Origin: Enterococcus pallens ATCC BAA-351
Lineage (GTDB): Bacteria > Bacillota > Bacilli > Lactobacillales > Enterococcaceae
Length of the DNA: 64,000 nucleotides
Assembly: GCF_000407485.1 (NCBI RefSeq)
Contig: NZ_ASWD01000002.1
Coordinates: 248,001 to 312,000, forward strand
Direction of reading: 5' to 3'
Part shown: one piece after another, positions 1 to 8,900 of the stretch
Position numbering within the stretch: position 1 is the first letter of the stretch
Layout of the letters: every line of letters begins with the position of its first letter
Notes under the pieces: model-generated
The model's input: only the letters and a program-made list of their open reading frames with translations
What the model was told of the DNA's origin: nothing
Database searches by the model: none
Program-made: the position numbers and the translations under genes

Positions 1-364
1 AGGCTTGCCAAGCTTCTACATAACGGTCTTCCTTGGGATTAGGCCAATGAATCAAGTACAGATCGTAATAATCCAAACCTGCCCGCAGCAAAGATTCTTG
101 AATCGTAGTAATGGCCTCATCGTAGGCATGATGTCTGCCTGGAAGCTTTGAAGCAACGATGATTTCCGAGCGCGGAACCTCTGAACGGCGAATGGCTTCC
201 CCTACCGCTCCTTCATTTTCATAGTTAAAAGCCGAATCCAGTAACCGATAGCCGTTAGACAAGGCTTGAACCATCGTATTTACCCCTTCTAAGCCATTTA
301 ACTTGTAAGTACCAAACCCTACCTTTGGAACGACTAGTCCATCTCTTAATTGATACGTTTCCAT
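1..364 (-). CDS. aldo/keto reductase, N-terminal part (cut by window edge)
   Basis: The reading frame runs from an ATG at 364 off the left edge of the window, so about 121 N-terminal residues are visible. They follow the aldo/keto reductase barrel: a start like METYQLRDGLVVPKVGFGTY, then DSAFNYENEGAVGEAI carrying the catalytic Asp and Tyr, VASKLPG with the catalytic Lys, and YLIHWPNP with the catalytic His. All four tetrad residues are present. A strong AAGGAGGAAG ribosome site precedes the start. Family members are cytoplasmic NADPH-dependent reductases of aldehydes, ketones or 2,5-diketogluconate; the substrate cannot be told from this part. It lies downstream of the Rnf pair on the same strand with a 130-bp gap. 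Confidence 0.9.
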   Translation of the reverse strand, partial: METYQLRDGLVVPKVGFGTYKLNGLEGVNTMVQALSNGYRLLDSAFNYENEGAVGEAIRRSEVPRSEIIVASKLPGRHHAYDEAITTIQESLLRAGLDYYDLYLIHWPNPKEDRYVEAWQA

Positions 365-497
365 ATGCTTCCTCCTTTTTGTTTAGCTGCTTCTATCATA
401 CCTGTTTTTTTCAAAAAAAAGCGAGTAATCGACTTTAAAATCACAAAAAGCCTTGGAAATATCCGACGATTAGCCAAATAACCCCAAGGTCGATTTT

Positions 498-1490
498 TTA
501 CGTACGTTTTTCCCCATATACTCGGGGGATAATCAGATGATCAATCAGCGGGACAAAGCAATTCATGATCAATAAAATGAAGGTCATTCCTTCTGGCATC
601 GAGGTAAACAGGCGCCAGCCCATCAAAAGCAAGCCACAGCAAATTCCATAAATCACTTCACCCTTAGGCGTTGTGGGCGAGGTGCTGTAATCGGTTGCCA
701 TAAAGAAAGCCCCCAGCATGGTAGCTCCGCCAAAAAGATGAGCAAAAACAATCGTCAGATCCCCTTGACCGACAATTAAAGCCACTACCGCAACTGTTGC
801 CAGCATACACAGCGGAATATGCCAGGTAATCACTCGTTTATAAAGTAAAAACACCCCACCTAACAATAGTAAAATTGCAGTGGTTTCAGCATTTTTTCCA
901 GCAATTAATCCCGTTAAGCTGTCGATCATTTGGGCGGAGGACAGACTTTCGCCAGCTTCGGCAGTCATCAAGGGCGTAGCTGTCGAAACAACATCCAGTC
1001 CACTGGTAGAAAACCATGGCTGCGGCTGCACATTGGCAGACATCTCCTGTACAAATACTAACCGCAAAACGGCTCGCCCCGTCAAGGCTGGATTCAACAA
1101 ATTGCGGCCAATCCCACCAAACAATTCTTTCGCTAAAACAATCCCAATCACTCCACCTACTACGGGATACCACAAAGGCACACTAGCCGGCAAACTCATA
1201 GCTAAAAGCACTGCCGTAACCACTGCTGAAAAATCATTGGGCACCGTCTTTCTGCGAATTCTAAACCAAAGAATTTCACAAATCACACAGGTAGCAATCG
1301 AAATCACATACAGCAGCAGGGAACGCCAGCCAAAAAAGATAATCGAAGCGGCCACACTCGGTAAAAGTGCCAGTACCACCAGCTTCATGATACGATCCGT
1401 TTTCTCCCAGAATAGTAAATGAGGAGAAGCTTCCATCATTGGGTAGCGATTGCTGCGTAATGCTTCAAAGGAACGATTCTTCTCCATCAT
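498..1490 (-). CDS. rnfD: RnfD-like membrane flavoprotein (RnfD/NqrB family)
   Basis: This is a 330-residue polytopic membrane protein with about nine hydrophobic segments and the RnfD/NqrB hallmarks. The STATP motif at residues 169-173 supplies the threonine (about 172) that carries covalent FMN in the family. GRNLLNPALTGRA and FFMATDYSTSPTT are also conserved blocks. RnfD passes electrons within the Rnf ion-translocating ferredoxin:NAD+ oxidoreductase. Its start overlaps the rnfC stop by 4 bases, so the two are co-translated. The other Rnf subunits (A, B, E, G) and an ApbE flavin transferase are not next to it, as the next gene is an aldo/keto reductase. The family assignment is sure; function as a full Rnf complex is not. 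Confidence 0.85.
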   Translation of the reverse strand: MMEKNRSFEALRSNRYPMMEASPHLLFWEKTDRIMKLVVLALLPSVAASIIFFGWRSLLLYVISIATCVICEILWFRIRRKTVPNDFSAVVTAVLLAMSLPASVPLWYPVVGGVIGIVLAKELFGGIGRNLLNPALTGRAVLRLVFVQEMSANVQPQPWFSTSGLDVVSTATPLMTAEAGESLSSAQMIDSLTGLIAGKNAETTAILLLLGGVFLLYKRVITWHIPLCMLATVAVVALIVGQGDLTIVFAHLFGGATMLGAFFMATDYSTSPTTPKGEVIYGICCGLLLMGWRLFTSMPEGMTFILLIMNCFVPLIDHLIIPRVYGEKRT

Positions 1491-2803
1491 TCTGCCTTCC
1501 TTTCTTCAACTACCTGCTGACCAGCAATAATGTGCTCCGCTAAGTGACGGCGAGCGGGACAAATATACGTGCAGCAGCCGCAGTTAATACAGCTTTCTAC
1601 ATACAGCTTCTCCAGCCGCTCCCAATTTTGCTTCAAATAATTTTTCTCCAGCTGATGCGGCAGCAAACCGATGGGACAAACCTCCACACAGCGCGCACAT
1701 TTAATGCAAGGGCTAGGCGTCATATCCTCATCATGCGTTTCATTAATAACAATTAATCCATTAGCTGATTTCGTCAAGGAAGCCGCTAACGTATCTACTG
1801 TGGTGCCCATCATAAATCCGCCGGTGATGATTTTAGACGGTTTTCCGTCAAAGCCGCCACAAAATTCAATCATGTCTTCAATGGTAGTACCTAATGGAAA
1901 ATAGACATTCTTTTGTTCCATCACGTCACCAACCACCGAACAAATCCGATGACTCAACGGCCGTCCTGGTTCAATTGCTTCGTAAACGGCTACCGTGGTT
2001 GCCACATTGATAATTAAGTAGCCCACGTCCCGTGTCGAGCCACCAAAGGGTTCTTCTTTGCCCGTAACAGTTTTAAACAACATTTCCGTGCTGCCCTGAG
2101 GATAGACGGATGGGACCTCCATCACTGAAAGATTAGGAACGTCTTTACAATATTCCCGCATCGTTTGGATTGCTTCCTGCTTGTCATCTTCAATCGCAAT
2201 GATCCCCTCCTTGGCACCCACGGCCTTCATCACGACCTTGCAGCCTTTCAGTAATTTTTCTCCTTCAGTCACCATTAAAGCCGCATCTGCCATTAGCAAC
2301 GGCTCACATTCGGCCCCGTTGAAAATACAGGTGTGGATGTCTTCTTTAGGATTCAATTTAACATGACTGGGAAAAGTCGCACCTCCCAGACCAACGACCC
2401 CTGCCTCCTCGACACGCTGCACAATCGTTTCCCGATTCAGCTCTTCAAGCGGCTCATGGTGCTCCTCCTTTAACCGTTCTTGAAAGTCATTTTCGATAAT
2501 GATGCAGGTCATTTCGTCCCCCTGCCCCTGATCAATTTCTTTGATACCCACGACTTTGCCGGAAACGCTGGCATGGACACTAGCTCCTAAGCCTTCATCC
2601 ATTTTGGCAATGGTTTGCCCTAAATAAACCTCCTCACCAAGCGAAACGGTCACCTCAGGCACACCGCCAATATGCTGCTGCACTGGGATATATACTTTTT
2701 TAGGATTAATCTTTTCCACTTGTTTGTAATTCTCGATGCCTCGCAAATGCAAGGCTTCATCTTGATGTAAATCAATTCCACCCTTAAACCGCTGCTTCTT
2801 CAT
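1487..2803 (-). CDS. rnfC: RnfC-like NADH/FMN and [4Fe-4S] subunit
   Basis: The protein is about 438 residues, the usual RnfC length. It has an N-terminal lipoyl-like sandwich domain (around PVQQHIGGVPEVTVSLGEEV), an NADH/FMN-binding domain with GLGGATFPSHVKL and FNGAECEPLL, a SLBB-like stretch, and two C-terminal [4Fe-4S] motifs, CIKCARCVEVC and CINCGCCTYIC. RnfC is the peripheral NADH-oxidising subunit docked on RnfD. I chose the ATG at 2803, preceded by GGGGGAGA, over the upstream start at 2818. A TATACT box sits upstream at about 2837-2842. It forms a two-gene operon with rnfD; no ferredoxin-type RnfB is seen nearby. Confidence 0.88.
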   Translation of the reverse strand: MKKQRFKGGIDLHQDEALHLRGIENYKQVEKINPKKVYIPVQQHIGGVPEVTVSLGEEVYLGQTIAKMDEGLGASVHASVSGKVVGIKEIDQGQGDEMTCIIIENDFQERLKEEHHEPLEELNRETIVQRVEEAGVVGLGGATFPSHVKLNPKEDIHTCIFNGAECEPLLMADAALMVTEGEKLLKGCKVVMKAVGAKEGIIAIEDDKQEAIQTMREYCKDVPNLSVMEVPSVYPQGSTEMLFKTVTGKEEPFGGSTRDVGYLIINVATTVAVYEAIEPGRPLSHRICSVVGDVMEQKNVYFPLGTTIEDMIEFCGGFDGKPSKIITGGFMMGTTVDTLAASLTKSANGLIVINETHDEDMTPSPCIKCARCVEVCPIGLLPHQLEKNYLKQNWERLEKLYVESCINCGCCTYICPARRHLAEHIIAGQQVVEERKAE

Positions 2804-2842
2804 TCCATCTCCCCCCACATACTTTATATATTTAGTATAACA

Positions 2843-2875
2843 CGAGAAAAAAACGGACAGCGGACTGTCCGTTAT
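2843..2875 (-). terminator. intrinsic terminator of the DMT transporter gene
   Basis: ACGGACAG-CGGA-CTGTCCGT forms a perfect 8-bp stem with a 4-base loop. On the minus strand it is followed by a run of seven U, so it ends transcription of the gene to its right just ahead of rnfC. Confidence 0.8.
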
Positions 2876-3759
2876 AATTTCTTTTGAATCAATAAAATCG
2901 ACCCTAAAACCAATAAAAATCCTACGACCTCAAATAAAGTTAGCGGCAAGCTGAAAACTACAATTGAAAAAACCGTCGCCAACAAAGGCTCGAAGGCTGT
3001 TAAGGTGCTTGCCAGACTCGAACTAATATACTGCAGACTGGACAAGTATAAAAGAAAGGCCAGTGCAGTCCCAATGGTTACGACTAAGAAAATCGACACC
3101 ATAGAGCCAGTCGTGAAGATCCCCGACGTCTGCCACATTGGCTGCAGGAGATTGGAAACGATGCTGCCAAACAGCATGCCCCAGCCAACCGTCACAAAGC
3201 TGCCGTAAGTCGCCAGCAATCGCCGCGGCTGCAAGGAATAGAAGGCCAAAGAAACCGCCGAACCAATCCCCCACACTAACGCACCGGCTGAGATGGATAA
3301 ATTTGTAAATTCTCCTTTGGTTGCGATAAAAACCACTCCCAGCGCGGTGGTGAATAATAGCAGAATCGTCAAAAAGGAAGGGACTTTTCGTTGTTTGAAG
3401 GACTCATATAAAATGACGAAAAAAGGTCCCGTATACTGAATAATTGTCCCAAAAGAAGCATTGCTCAGCTCAATCGTCTTAAAGTAAGTCAGCTGAACAG
3501 CAAACATGCCAAAGACTGAAAAAATCAGAAGTGCTGCTAAATCACGCTTCTTTTTAAAGGGCGCAAAAACAGCTTCCTTCTTCCAGCCTTTTGCTAAGCC
3601 TAATAAAATAATTCCTGAGAAGAATAGCCGAACCGACACCAACCAATCTGCGCGAAAGTTATAATCGGTAAATAAGGATTGCCCCAAAATCCCTGAAATT
3701 GCCCAGAACGACGCAGCCAGCGCTGCGAACAAAATTCCTCGTTGTTTGATAACCCCCAC
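2872..3759 (-). CDS. EamA/DMT-family transporter
   Basis: A polytopic membrane protein with ten predicted hydrophobic segments arranged as two EamA repeats, typical of the drug/metabolite transporter superfamily (about 300 residues). Typical features are the start ILFAALAASFWAISGILGQS and the repeat-2 motif near SLAFYSLQPRRL. Such proteins export or import small metabolites or amino acids; the substrate is unknown. The open frame extends up to 3840, but those extra residues are not EamA-like and include a TATAAT sequence at 3775-3780, so translation probably starts near GTG 3759 or TTG 3732. No strong ribosome site settles this. The gene is monocistronic, ended by the hairpin that follows. 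Confidence 0.75.
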   Translation of the reverse strand: MGVIKQRGILFAALAASFWAISGILGQSLFTDYNFRADWLVSVRLFFSGIILLGLAKGWKKEAVFAPFKKKRDLAALLIFSVFGMFAVQLTYFKTIELSNASFGTIIQYTGPFFVILYESFKQRKVPSFLTILLLFTTALGVVFIATKGEFTNLSISAGALVWGIGSAVSLAFYSLQPRRLLATYGSFVTVGWGMLFGSIVSNLLQPMWQTSGIFTTGSMVSIFLVVTIGTALAFLLYLSSLQYISSSLASTLTAFEPLLATVFSIVVFSLPLTLFEVVGFLLVLGSILLIQKKL

Positions 3760-3910
3760 CTGCTTTCTCAGCATATTATAATGGAAAAAACAGACAGCTG
3801 CCATTAGAAATCGTTTTCTGTCAGCAATTAACTTTTTCAAGGAGCTTTGGTAAAATAGAAGTGAAGACCTGTTGGCTTATTCTGGGATTTCGCAGTTAGG
3901 AGGAACCCCC

Positions 3911-4498
3911 ATGAAAAAAATCGCTTTAACAATTGTTTTATTGTCCACTTTGACATTGGCCGGCTGTTCCCACCAAGGAAGTAATCCGCCACCAGCTGAA
4001 CCTGAACCTGCCAGCTCTAGCATGTCGTCTGACACCAACCAATCAAAGGTCGGTATCGTTCAGCTAAAAGTATCTACTGAGGATGCTATCCAGCGTTATC
4101 GGGAGACTTACCCTGATACCGACATTACCTCGATCTCTTTAGAATACAAATTGGGCAGGCCAATTTATCAAATCGAGGGTGTTGATGATACAAAGGAATA
4201 CGAACTCACAATTAATGCCGACACCAATGACATTTTGCAGCAGCAGGACGAAAACCTGGATCATGACGACCAAAACAAACGGCAAGAGGAGGCGCTGCAG
4301 CTAGATGGTATTCTAAACGCAGATAAAGTTGCTGAAATCGCCCATTCTAATGCTCGCGGCAGCGTTGTGGAAATGGAATTAACGAAGGATCTAGGTACCA
4401 CTTATTGGGAAGTAAAATTAGAAGACGGCAAGCTTGAAACAGAGTTAAAGATTGATGCACAAACGGGAAATATTTTGGAAAAAGAGCAGGATGATTAG
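3911..4498 (+). CDS. PepSY-domain lipoprotein
   Basis: 195 residues with a lipoprotein signal peptide (MKKIALTIVLLSTLTLAGC, lipobox LAGC with the lipidated Cys at 19), a short proline/serine linker, then two PepSY-like units. The first covers residues about 55-115 (TEDAIQRYRETYPDTDITSI to INADTNDIL), the second about 130-190 (ADKVAEIAHSNARG to KIDAQTGNIL). PepSY domains are linked to control of extracellular proteases; the precise role is unknown. The ATG at 3911 follows TTAGGAGGAA, so the start 13 codons upstream is rejected. The gene is monocistronic and convergent with dapB, sharing a terminator. Confidence 0.85.
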   Translation: MKKIALTIVLLSTLTLAGCSHQGSNPPPAEPEPASSSMSSDTNQSKVGIVQLKVSTEDAIQRYRETYPDTDITSISLEYKLGRPIYQIEGVDDTKEYELTINADTNDILQQQDENLDHDDQNKRQEEALQLDGILNADKVAEIAHSNARGSVVEMELTKDLGTTYWEVKLEDGKLETELKIDAQTGNILEKEQDD

Positions 4499-4502
4499 GA
4501 AC

Positions 4503-4537
4503 AAAAGCGAGCCTTCCCAGCGGAGGCTCGCTTTTGT
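4503..4537. terminator. bidirectional terminator between lipoprotein gene and dapB
   Basis: AAAAGCGAGCCT and AGGCTCGCTTTT form a 12-bp perfect stem, with A-rich and T-rich flanks that allow it to work in both directions. Its right edge touches the dapB stop codon. Confidence 0.85.
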
Positions 4538-5334
4538 TAGAATTTGATGGCATCCTTAACCGTATAATACCCAGGCTTTTGGTCTGCTAAAAATGCAGCA
4601 CAATCACAGGCGCCGCTGGCAAAGCAGCTGAAGTTGTAGCTGTGGTGACTGATTTCCAGCCGTTCACCGAAGCCGCCAAAGTTCACGATGTGGCTGCTTG
4701 GATAATCCCCCATGCGCATTGAATGATAGCCAATCGTATTTTCCTGGCGCAAGCTTTCACCTTTCCGACCAAATACGGCTACATCGGCAAGCTCAAGACC
4801 CAGCGCTTCTGCCAGCGCCTCACCTATTTCTTTAGAGGTACCACTTGGAGCATCCTTCTTCCAGCGGTCATGCATCTCGATAATTTCAATATCTGTTTCG
4901 TTGCCAATGGCTGTTGCCGCAATTTCCAACAAGCGGTTCATCACATTTACCAGCTTTGAAGTGTTGGCAGCGTACAACACCGGAATCTGTTGACTAGCTT
5001 CCTTGAATTTCTCCATTTCCTCTGGTGAAAAACCAGTCGTTCCACAAACAAATGCCTTTTTGTGAGCAACAGCTGCTTGTAAAGCTTCCAATGCCATTTC
5101 TCTAGTTGAAAAATCAATGAGTACATCGCAATCATCAATTACCTCTTCCAATCGATCCACTACTGGTACGTTCAGCGGATAACCGACTCCTGCTACATTT
5201 CCTAGGTCCTGGCCGATATACGCTCTTCCCACAGGACCTACGCCGCCAACCAGCGTCATGTCTTCCCGTTCTGCAGCAATCTGCGTAATTAATCGTCCCA
5301 TTTTCCCCTTTGGACCTACTACAAGTACTTTCAT
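4537..5334 (-). CDS. dapB: 4-hydroxy-tetrahydrodipicolinate reductase
   Basis: 265 residues, the normal DapB length. The N-terminal Rossmann motif VVGPKGKMG binds NAD(P)H, and DAPSGTSKE matches the signature that binds the substrate carboxylate. In the active-site stretch EMHDRWKKDAPSGT the catalytic His and Lys are kept, while the second His of the usual HH pair is Asp. DapB reduces the dapA product in lysine/diaminopimelate synthesis. It stands alone here, without dapA or other lysine genes. Sequence-based assignment is secure; the H-to-D change is in a residue less central to catalysis. Confidence 0.92.
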   Translation of the reverse strand: MKVLVVGPKGKMGRLITQIAAEREDMTLVGGVGPVGRAYIGQDLGNVAGVGYPLNVPVVDRLEEVIDDCDVLIDFSTREMALEALQAAVAHKKAFVCGTTGFSPEEMEKFKEASQQIPVLYAANTSKLVNVMNRLLEIAATAIGNETDIEIIEMHDRWKKDAPSGTSKEIGEALAEALGLELADVAVFGRKGESLRQENTIGYHSMRMGDYPSSHIVNFGGFGERLEISHHSYNFSCFASGACDCAAFLADQKPGYYTVKDAIKF

Positions 5335-5526
5335 ACTTTTCGCCTCGCTTTTTACTTTGTTACTTGCAGTGTATCACGAAAGCTGGTAGTAAAATAAGAA
5401 ATTTTGGAAAAGACCGGCTGATTTTAGTAAGCGGAATTGACTATTTCTTTATCTATCCGTTATTGTTCAGTTTTTTCTATGATACAATTTGTAAAACGTT
5501 TGCGCTTTTATATTTTACGAGGAGGG

Positions 5527-5898
5527 ATGCTGGTGTTAGTAACTCATATTTATTTTAACGGCGAGTGCAAGAAAGCCATTGAGCTGTACAAAAAAGCGTT
5601 TGGTGCGACGGTTCAAACTCTGATAGAGGATGCCGAGCAGTCGCTTGTGGTTCATGGCGAAATCGTTATCCATAATGAGTTGTTAATGGTGAACGATTTT
5701 GGAAACAACGATGGTATTTCAACATCGGGAGGATACCAGATTTCGGTTCAATTTGACGACGAAGCTTCCCTGAAAAAAGCCTACACTGTACTGCAAGAAC
5801 ACAGTATTACCATCGAACCAATGCAGCCGACGGATTACAGTCCGTGTGTCGTTCGATTCATCGATCGCTTTGATGTCCGTTGGGCGTTTTGGGTTTAA
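5527..5898 (+). CDS. VOC/PhnB-like small protein
   Basis: About 123 residues in a beta-alpha-beta-beta-beta double-module pattern of the vicinal oxygen chelate fold. The start VTHIYFNGECKKAIELYKKA resembles the PhnB/glyoxalase-like group often encoded in Firmicutes genomes. Members vary in activity and many are uncharacterised; no metal ligands can be assigned with confidence. The ribosome site GAGGAGGG lies only a few bases before ATG 5527, so GTG at 5533 with better spacing may be the real start. The open frame extending to 5437 is upstream sequence. It is a single gene with a terminator shared with the adhesin. Confidence 0.75.
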   Translation: MLVLVTHIYFNGECKKAIELYKKAFGATVQTLIEDAEQSLVVHGEIVIHNELLMVNDFGNNDGISTSGGYQISVQFDDEASLKKAYTVLQEHSITIEPMQPTDYSPCVVRFIDRFDVRWAFWV

Positions 5899-5933
5899 CG
5901 TCAACAATTTACCTGAACTTATCCACAAAGAAA

Positions 5934-5963
5934 AACACCCGCTAACGATTGTCAGCGGATGTT
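5934..5963. terminator. terminator between VOC gene and adhesin gene
   Basis: AACACCCGCTAAC and GTCAGCGGATGTT form a 13-bp stem with two imperfect pairs and a 4-base loop. An A-rich tract on the left gives a U-run on minus-strand RNA, so it mainly serves the giant adhesin gene. Confidence 0.7.
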
Positions 5964-5969
5964 CATTTG

Positions 5970-8900
5970 CTATGGCCTATTTCTTCGTTTCAGCCAGAAG
6001 CCGACTCCCGCACTAACCACGATGAGAATCCCTACCAACCATAAGATTGGTGAATTTTGATCATTGGTTTGCGGATAACGGCTGCCCGTTGTGCTATTTG
6101 TACCATGTGGTGAAGCTGGTGTTTTCGGTGATGGTACTTTCTCGTTGGTTACCGTCGTTTCAACTGTTTTAGGTTTGCCCTCTGCTTTTGCAGGAATCAC
6201 AAGCTTGTGCAGCTGATCGCTCTTTTGATAACCATTTGGTGCAATTAGTTCTTTGAAGTAGTAGGTACCTGGGGCCAACGCATTCAGGTTAATTTCTCCT
6301 TGCCCATTGGTATCCAAGGCTAATTCCAGAATTTCCTGTTTTTCATCCAGCAGCTGGAATACCGCACCCTTCAATTTTTCACCGCTGCCGTTCACCTTCG
6401 TCAAACGAGCTTGGCCTTGATAGTTGGTCCATTTACCTAAGTCTAATACTTTAGGTTGACCAGCCTGTTGAGCTTTAATCGTGAACTCTAAGGGTTTCGT
6501 ATCACGAATATACCCGGCTGGCGCTTTGGTTTCCACTAATTGGTAGTCGCCTGGCGCTAGATCCTTCAGCTCAACTTCCCCCTGGCTGTTGGACACTAGT
6601 TTGCCGCTGTCTGGTACTTGATTGCCTTGCTGACTTTGTAACTGGAATTCGGCATCCTTCAACGGACGTTCATCCTCGTTTTGTTTAACTAAACGAATTC
6701 CTTGCTTGTAGTTGGCAAACTTGCCTAAATCCTGAACCTTTTGCTCAGCTGCTTTAGAAGCAATCGTAAAGTCGATTGGATCGGTGTTGACAATATAGCC
6801 GGCTGGGGCTTTCGTTTCTCTAAGTTCATAATCCCCAGGCTCTAAAGCCGTAATGTTAATCAGCCCTTCATTGTCAGAGTCTCTTTCTGTTATCTTGGTT
6901 TCATTCCCATTATCAACTTTCCAAAGCTCAAAATGAGCATCGGCCAAGGCTTTATCCTCTGCGTTTACCTTCTTCAGTTGAATGGTGCCTTTGAAGTTCA
7001 TAAACTTGCCTACCTGCACGATGGCTGGTTTACCTTGCGCATTGTCTGCAATTGTAAATGGTTCAGAAGGTGTTTCGTTTAAGACATACCCGGGAGCCGC
7101 TTGAACCTCCTTGAAACGATACGTTCCTGGCGCTAGATTTTCGGCGGTGGCAATGCCATCGCTTTGACTTTCAATGCCCGTTGCGACTGTTTTCCCTTCT
7201 GCGTCAATGACGTCAAAGATAGCGCCTGGGAGAACCATTTCGCTACCGTTTTCCTCAGTGTATTTTTGAATTTGAGCCGTTCCTTGATAGTTGGTGGCTC
7301 CTAAGGTTTGCGCCTGACCACTGTCATCAATAAAGGTAGTAACTGTTTCTGGTGCACCGGCATTGTCTGCCGCGATTTCAAAGGCTGGTAAATCTGCTGT
7401 GTTCAGCAGATAACCGGCTGGCGCCTGTTCTTCCACAAAGCGGTACGTTCCCGGGCTTAGATTTTCTGCTGTTACTGACCCATCTTCCGCTGATTCCAGC
7501 CAATTAGCTTCATCCTGATAAGCTTCAACGGGGCTCCAGCCATCCGCGGTTTGCTGCTCTAAGCTGAATTTCGCTTCCGCCAATGGATTACCGGCTTCGT
7601 TTTGCTTAATCATCCGAGCAGAGCCTTGATAGTTCAACAGCTTGAGATCACCCTGGTCATTTGTTTTCACAACTTCCGGCTGCCCAAGTGCTGCATCAGA
7701 AATAGTGAATGGGACGGGTGTCGTATTGCGAATGTACCCGGCTGGTGCTTTTGTTTCGACAAACTGGTAATTTCCTGGTGCTAATTGATCAATGCGGACG
7801 GTTCCGGTTGCATCGGTTTCAAAGGTTGCATTCGGTTGAACAACCTCGCCAGCTTCGTTCAAAACTTCGAAGGCTGCATTTGACAAAACGGTTGTACCAT
7901 CTGCTGCATATTTCACTAATTCGGCTGAGCCTAAGTAATTGGTTAGTGAAAGCGAATCTTGCTCATTTTCTTTCACGACCGCTGGTTTCCCGGCAGACTC
8001 AGCTGCAATCGTAAATGGAACCGGTGTTTCGTTGACTAAGTATTGCTTGTTAGCGGTGCTGACTTCCTTGAAATAATAATTTCCTGGTGCTAACCCTTCA
8101 ACATAAACCTCACCAGCTGCATTACTTGTAGCCTCCGCAACTTTTTCGTTGCTAGCGGTATAAATTTCGAAGGCTGCTCCTGCTACGGGATCGTTGTCTT
8201 CGTTAACCTTCATTAACTGTGCTGCGCCTTTGTAATTGATGTTTTCGTCAGCAGCTATATCAATGTCTAGAATACCTGGATCACCAATTCCACCTGTTGG
8301 AACAGTGAAAGGAATCGGTTGAGTATTGCGGATATAGCCGGCTGGTGCTTCAGTTTCGATAAAGCGATAGCTGCCAGGGCTTAATTCCATTGCCCGGACA
8401 TAGCCGTCTTCAGCTGAAAGGAAGTTTCCATCAGGATCGGCCCCTAGCTGTTCTGGGTTAGGAACTGCCTCCCATTGACCGTTGTTTTGGACTTCTAAGG
8501 AGTATTTTGCTCCTGCCAACGGGGTTGTAGCATTTTCACTAATCCGATCTTGGGCTAATTTTCTAAAACGAACATGCTCTTTATAGTTTTTAAAGGCGGT
8601 TGTTTCATCGTACACCAGCTTTTCGCCAGCATTGGTAATAAAGGTCGGCGTACTGCTGGCTGAGGTTGGCATGGTGAAGCGGATCACCGTATCATTACGA
8701 ATATAACCACTCGGCGGTGTTACTTCACGAATGCGATATTCTTCGCCGGCCTGCAGGTTTTCAAAACTAAAGTAGCCATCCTGTCCAGAGGTAACTGGAC
8801 TACCGACTTTGGTTGTTCCATCTGCTTTGTACAGCTGGAACACAGCTCCCGCCAGCGGCTTTTCTTCCCCTGGTTCAGCAAACACACTGCCATCCACTTT

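Noticed and set aside
452-490. CCTTGG...CCAAGG inverted repeat after rnfD as terminator
   Set aside because: The 6-bp stem with a loop of about 27 bases and no proper U-run on the minus strand is too weak.
880-1422. 180-codon frame on the plus strand opposite rnfD
   Set aside because: It is the antisense shadow of a well-supported membrane protein gene, with no ribosome site and no recognisable family.
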